64,000 nucleotides of DNA from Strongylocentrotus purpuratus (lineage: Eukaryota; Echinodermata; Echinoidea; Camarodonta; Strongylocentrotidae), in NCBI RefSeq assembly GCF_000002235.5, contig NW_022145596.1, positions 31,532,140 to 31,596,139 on the forward strand, in the 5' to 3' direction. Of this stretch, positions 59,310-64,000 are shown one piece after another. Within the stretch, counting starts at the first letter, position 1, and the number at the start of each line of letters is the position of its first letter. The notes beneath the pieces are model-generated. The model saw only the letters and a list, made by a program, of their open reading frames with translations, was not told the DNA's origin and did not search any database. The translations under genes were made by a program, and so were the position numbers.

Positions 59310-60870
59310 AAGGGCATGATATCATCAAACTTGCAAAGATAAAATCAGAGCTGATACGAATCTAGGAGTCGTAGGGGGGCATGCATTGTGATGAGGGGTG
59401 ATAAAGAGGAGTAACGTCATTCACGTAGGAGGTCAGATAGCAGTGATGTGGTGGAAAGTTCGAAACAAAAATAGAAATACCTCGAGATTGACAACAGCGT
59501 TTCACATTCACAAGGAGTCATAGTGGTAGTTGAATTATTAATGATCGATTCATTTTGATATAGTTGAACATAATTGAATAGCGTCTTCTTTTCGAAAAAT
59601 TCGAGAAAAAATACTTGTGTCTATATCATGTTAGGCAAATTAAAAATTAAGAAGGAAGAACACAGATTTAATAAGCTGAAATAGAAAAGGAGGTGAACTC
59701 GGTCAGGAAGGTGACGTAATTCAATTAATCACGACGCCGAAAATTATCAAAGATTTATTTCCATCTATTTACTCGAGTTCACCATGAATGATATCACATC
59801 TGCCGATGCCTCTAAAATTCTTGTTCCAAAAAGCGACGAGATTATTTTCCTGCGATATATTTATCACATGCTTCTGAAATGAAGAAACGCGCTCATTGCC
59901 ATCTGATAAAGTACTTGTAGTGTGTTCCAATGGACTATTTCTTCATATGTAGTCGATATGAACAGCGTGTTCACTAGGCAGTGAAGTATGTTAAATCCAT
60001 CCCAATGTAACAAACAATAACCTTTGACGTCATTATCTTTCATTTTTCCTTCGGTTTACATGTACAACTTTGAATAGTATATGAGGTTTGCTATCTTTCA
60101 AAAACTTACACGGCCGTCTGCCAAGCCTGTGAATTTTAATAAACTTAGAGATTTTAATTGATGTTAAACGTTTTAACAGAAAGATGTAATTCTTTCGCAC
60201 GAATAGGCCTATATCATTAATATAATGGAAATACTCTTTAATGACTGTGTGTTATTATTGTCTTTGTAGACATGATTTGTGAGTAGCATCGTGGAATTAA
60301 GAGGAAATATTTAAATATTTTTCCTGTATGGTATTATGTCTATCTTTTTAAAAAGATTTATCCATTGTGTTCATGTTCGAATGGCTCAAAAAGATTCTTT
60401 ACTCCTTTTTTCACGATGTTTAAGACATTGATAAGATACAAAAGTTCAAATTGAGACATTTCATTCATTTCTTACAGACTTCATTGGGAATGTCTTTAAT
60501 ACATTTCAACTTGAAATGTTTTGATAATAAATGTTGTTACTTCATGGAAAAATCAATAGGCCTGCCACCAAATCAAATATACATCGATGTCATTTGACTT
60601 ATTTGAACTGGTTTCCCAGACATTTTGACCGTGTCCTCTGTTATATAGACTGAGAAAATACCCAAAGTAGACGGGATGTCTATCTATGCTTTAAACAAGT
60701 TTCTCTTCTCCGCACCTTTAGGTTTGAATAGGTTAAGATATGAAACGGTGCGTGGTAAAGCAATACAGGTCATGGCATGAAGATTCCAAGCCTTAATTTG
60801 TGATGTGTATGTCATCTATTTTGTTATTGCTAGCTTGGGTTTACCCTCGTGCCATAACCTGCTAAGAAAT
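59310..60870. other. No exon seen
   Basis: AT-rich unique DNA; an acceptor-like TTTCTTACAG at about 60476 has no matching donor. Confidence 0.4.
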
Positions 60871-60997
60871 AAATGTCATTCTGATTTATACATGCCTTGA
60901 TTTTCAATCACGGAATCGCAATATCTTGACGTATTTGATTCGTAAATCAACATCAAATGCGTGCAAAGGAACACGAATAGAACGATAGACGGAGTCG

Positions 60998-61190
60998 TTA
61001 ATACAGATAGCTGTATGGTACCATCTTCAATGTCTTTCCAAGCTTGACAGGAGAACCATCTTTCGAAATTAGTTGTGACATTGACTCGAAAACTTCCCCT
61101 TTGAAACTCAGTGATTTCCATCTGAGTTTCGGCGCCTGCATTCTTTCATTTCTACAAATATTGCTAATTGATCGTATTTTCAGCTGAATT
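60998..61190 (-). CDS. Possible exon with two long open frames
   Basis: After a minus-strand TTTGTAG at about 61153, two overlapping frames stay open for more than 50 codons (one containing APKLRWKSLSFKGEVFES and SKDGSPVKLGK; the other EITEFQRGSFRVNVTTNF, which continues to 60876). The composition is protein-like, but donors are weak (GTACCA, GTATTA) and which frame, if either, is used cannot be told. It lies between the 63.3 and 53.2 kb exons on the same strand. Confidence 0.22.
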
Positions 61191-61356
61191 ATTGTAGGTT
61201 TCGAATGTCGAATAGATGTCACTTGATATGATATTATATAGCATGTGATTAGTGACATGTCATGAAAACATGTCTTGATATATCTTAAGATTCGGTGAAA
61301 TCAGAGTCAAGTATAAAAACAGATGTTGCGCTTCGTTGTAAGGCGTATATACTACT

Positions 61357-61376
61357 CAATTCGTACGTACGAATTG
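61357..61376. repeat. Perfect 20-bp palindrome
   Basis: CAATTCGTACGTACGAATTG is exactly self-complementary with no spacer. Confidence 0.9.
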
Positions 61377-61399
61377 CATTGAAGGTATTGCAATCTTAT

Positions 61400-62075
61400 A
61401 AATACTGATATTACCTTATTAATTGGATTAAATTTAGTTGTACTCATGAAATAGATAAACGTGTCTTAGCGACTGGCATTATTTTTCTGTAGTTTTTGAC
61501 AGTGCTTATTTGCCAATAAATCTAAATTTTCATGTCTAAAACCTTCTCTACAGTAAAACCTTGATCATTTTATACAAAAACCAACATTGATATAGTTTAG
61601 TTTCATAAAGAAATATATATTCTTACGCCCTCGTCATAGTTTTACGGATTGCTTACAAAATACCTTTTCATGTGTTTTACTTATGTGGGAGTTCTTGAGA
61701 CGAAGTGTTGTATTTTAATCTTGTTTAGCTTGCCATTTAGTCGAAAATTGTCATAAGACCTTGCACAATAAAGATGTTATGTTCAACGCGATTAGTAACA
61801 TTATTGCAATATTCTCGGTGAACGTTTGTGAAGTTGATGTTAAGTTATTTCTGACAAAAAGACAAGTTATGTTAAACGTTGTGCAAAGATCCAGACATAT
61901 TTTTTTACCATTGACTTTAATAAACAACTCTGAATTCATTTAAAATATTTTAGGGTGAGAAAATAAGCAAACTATTTCATGAGATGGTCTTTTCTATACA
62001 ATCCTCTTTAATTGAATTTTGAATGATTATCTTTGAAGACATATAAACAAATAGAGAGTAAGAGTGAAATCACTC
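61400..62075. other. No feature seen
   Basis: Overlapping 60-codon frames on both strands near 61760-61940 look like chance in AT-rich DNA. Confidence 0.4.
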
Positions 62076-62078
62076 CAT

Positions 62079-62079
<1 letters not shown>

Positions 62080-62119
<40 letters not shown>

Positions 62120-62150
62120 TAAAAAAATTCAACACTGAGAGGGGGGGGGG
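62080..62150 (+). repeat. (GA)n microsatellite and G run
   Basis: GA run at 62083-62120 and a 10-base G run at about 62140. Confidence 0.9.
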
Positions 62151-62159
62151 TAATGTCTT

Positions 62160-63325
62160 TGCGCATGCGCTGTGACCGAGATTCATCCCTGGGAATCATT
62201 GCAATGAAGAAGATTCAATGAGAGATTGCGTATCAAGCGTTTCGATAAGATTTAATTCCAAGATTGTTTGCAATATCCAATAAAAATTCCAATTATTACC
62301 GAAGATGCTTGAGATACCGCGATCTTTCTTTATTTTGATAAGTCTCATGAAGGAATATAATACTGTACGTGATGACGTCATGCACTGCCTACATCGTAAC
62401 ATATTGGACGGGCTTTATAAGTCAGGCTAATTTACGGCTAGAGAGAAGCTCTTATAGTCTGTCAGTAAATAATTTGACACGGCATTGATAACAGAGATAG
62501 ACTAGATTCTAGCATCGCTGTCGAGAGGACGTTTATTGAAACCAGATTGTTTATAACATCAAGCGCGGAAAACTGGTAACTCAAGAAAGACTCAGAATTT
62601 AATTATGTATGTAAAGAGGCTGCTAATTTTCTTTCATCTAAAACCTGGGAGTTTTATGATTAAGTCGTGCCTCCATTGTGTGGAGGCGGGAGCCTATAAA
62701 TAGTGTGAATGACTAAAGAATAGCACCTAGTCCGCTCTATAGTATCTTTAAACATGGAGATAGAAACTTGTAGTTCATTGGTTAACTAGAAACTCTTCTG
62801 GGAACCACCCAAACAGAATACATGCTCTTATTGACTCTTTTAAAAGGTAGATCATTGTGTTAAACAGTTAAATGTAACCTCATGGTGTTTTTAAATGTGT
62901 ATCCAAATCGTCTGAAAAGGGTACTTTCTATGGGCCCCTAGAATATATTCCTCAAGCCTAAAAGTAAAGAGGGATTGCGAGGGCAATAGTTTCCAAAAGC
63001 TCTTTGGAAATATAGAGATGTTATTTCATATTGTATTATGCGCTATACAAGAACTGAATATTATTATTTTCATTACCTATTGATAAATGCTACTCGATAG
63101 GAAATTTAACTGTGCAATGAATTGAACATTCTCATGGGGGGGGGGGGATCGTGTTTGTGTTCAAATATGAGTCAGCACCATCGAAACACCAAGCCATATG
63201 ATTTATAAAAATAAGAAAAAAGATGCTGTTCTTGGAATTATTGGAATCTTCCGAATATCACATTGCTGTTTGTAATATTAATTCTACTTTTGAAAATACA
63301 TGAAACATATTTGGTTCCTATTCTT
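62160..63325. other. No exon seen
   Basis: Unique AT-rich sequence with a G run at about 63137-63147. Confidence 0.4.
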
Positions 63326-63332
63326 TACTTAC

Positions 63333-63385
63333 CTGAATATATTTCACAGAAAATTTCTTTGTACTTTCTCCAATGATTATTTCAG
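63333..63385 (-). CDS. Candidate internal exon
   Basis: The minus-strand acceptor TATATCTTTCATTCCAG and donor CAG-GTAAGTAAAG are both close to consensus and enclose 53 bases. One frame starts two bases in, reads EIIIGESTKKFSVKYIQ and ends in phase 0. The peptide fits an extracellular beta strand region. It could be an upstream exon of the 53148-53274 gene, with at least one unseen exon between because the phases do not join directly. Confidence 0.38.
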
Positions 63386-63951
63386 CTGGAATGAAAGATA
63401 TAATTTGATATCTATCATGAAATAATATATACTAAAAGTATAACGTTTTGGCAAATATTTTATATCATAATCATTTGCAATTCCTATCATATATGACAAA
63501 CTGCTAGCCCTTCTAATTCGATGCCCTTTTCTAAATGGTACCAGAATTTTTTTTTAGAACTTCAAAATGGAGATTTTCCAAATACGAAAATGTCAAACAA
63601 TGTAAGTCTAGGATTACTCTGTACTGATTATTATAGATGGAAGGATTATGATTGTGTTTTCAGCCTAACAATGATTTATTGATGGACAGATCGAAGAAGA
63701 GGATAAATCCTTACGCTACATGCATCATGTAAATCACGAAGGTTTCTACGTATACATGACGTCATGCTATGTAATCAATTAATGCTTTCTATGAGTTTCA
63801 TTTCTGCAATTATGAGGGATAATAATATATTTAAATGCTATCATGGCCATTGTGTCGTTGATACTTTCCAAAATTACATCAAATCCGTAGCATAATGTGC
63901 AATACAATATATCGACAGCTGTGTTATAAATAGGGCTTCACGAAAAAGGAC

Positions 63952-64000
63952 AAACAGAGAGATAGAGAGAGAGGGAGGGAGAGAGAAAGAGATAAAGAAA
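63952..64000 (+). repeat. (GA)n microsatellite at window end
   Basis: GAGA/GATA run that continues to, and probably past, the last base. Confidence 0.9.

Overview
This is a eukaryotic, AT-rich, mostly non-coding window. No stop-free run on either strand looks like a complete gene. What can be supported is a scatter of short exon-like segments bounded by GT/AG splice signals, set in a dense mixture of microsatellites, minisatellites, tRNA-derived SINEs and small non-autonomous DNA transposons. The repeat style (hAT-like elements starting CAGGGGCG or CAGTGGCG with 8-bp target duplications, TTAA-flanked fold-back elements, tRNA-headed SINEs ending in tri-nucleotide repeats, long GA/CT and G runs) is what I would expect of a marine deuterostome, most likely an echinoid. 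That assignment is an inference; nothing here proves the species.

Layout. 0-9 kb: G-rich start, a hAT element with perfect 8-bp target duplication (853-1361), GAA and CT/GA microsatellites, three SINE copies or fragments. 9-15 kb: one unexplained 161-codon reading frame, a decayed inverted repeat, two hAT-like termini, CT-rich DNA. 15-19 kb: SINEs, a 16-bp/48-bp higher-order minisatellite and a ~100-165-bp satellite with embedded GT runs. 19.5-23.4 kb: a transposon cluster: a fold-back element with long arms and TTAA flanks, a nested hAT pair carrying a broken C2H2 zinc-finger fragment and a 42-bp palindrome, and another hAT element with a perfect target duplication. 27.8-31.0 kb: phase-compatible minus-strand exon candidates with helical-repeat-like sequence. 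33.7-40.2 kb: plus-strand first exons of two possible genes, one Ser/Pro-rich (33706) and one with a signal peptide (38429). 47.6-50.8 kb: two fold-back elements and a 26/52-bp minisatellite. 48.6-63.4 kb: minus-strand exon candidates; the one at 53148-53274 is the most protein-like and has a weak resemblance to a macroglobulin-type beta domain.

The exon calls were made by eye from splice signals, an open frame and protein-like composition. In 64 kb of AT-rich DNA several such short matches will arise by chance, so most carry low confidence. I see no rRNA or functional tRNA gene, no CRISPR array, no operon and no convincing new biological system. The best leads are the captured zinc-finger fragment inside nested transposons, the fold-back element with a 75-bp internal duplication, the higher-order minisatellites and the unassigned exons.
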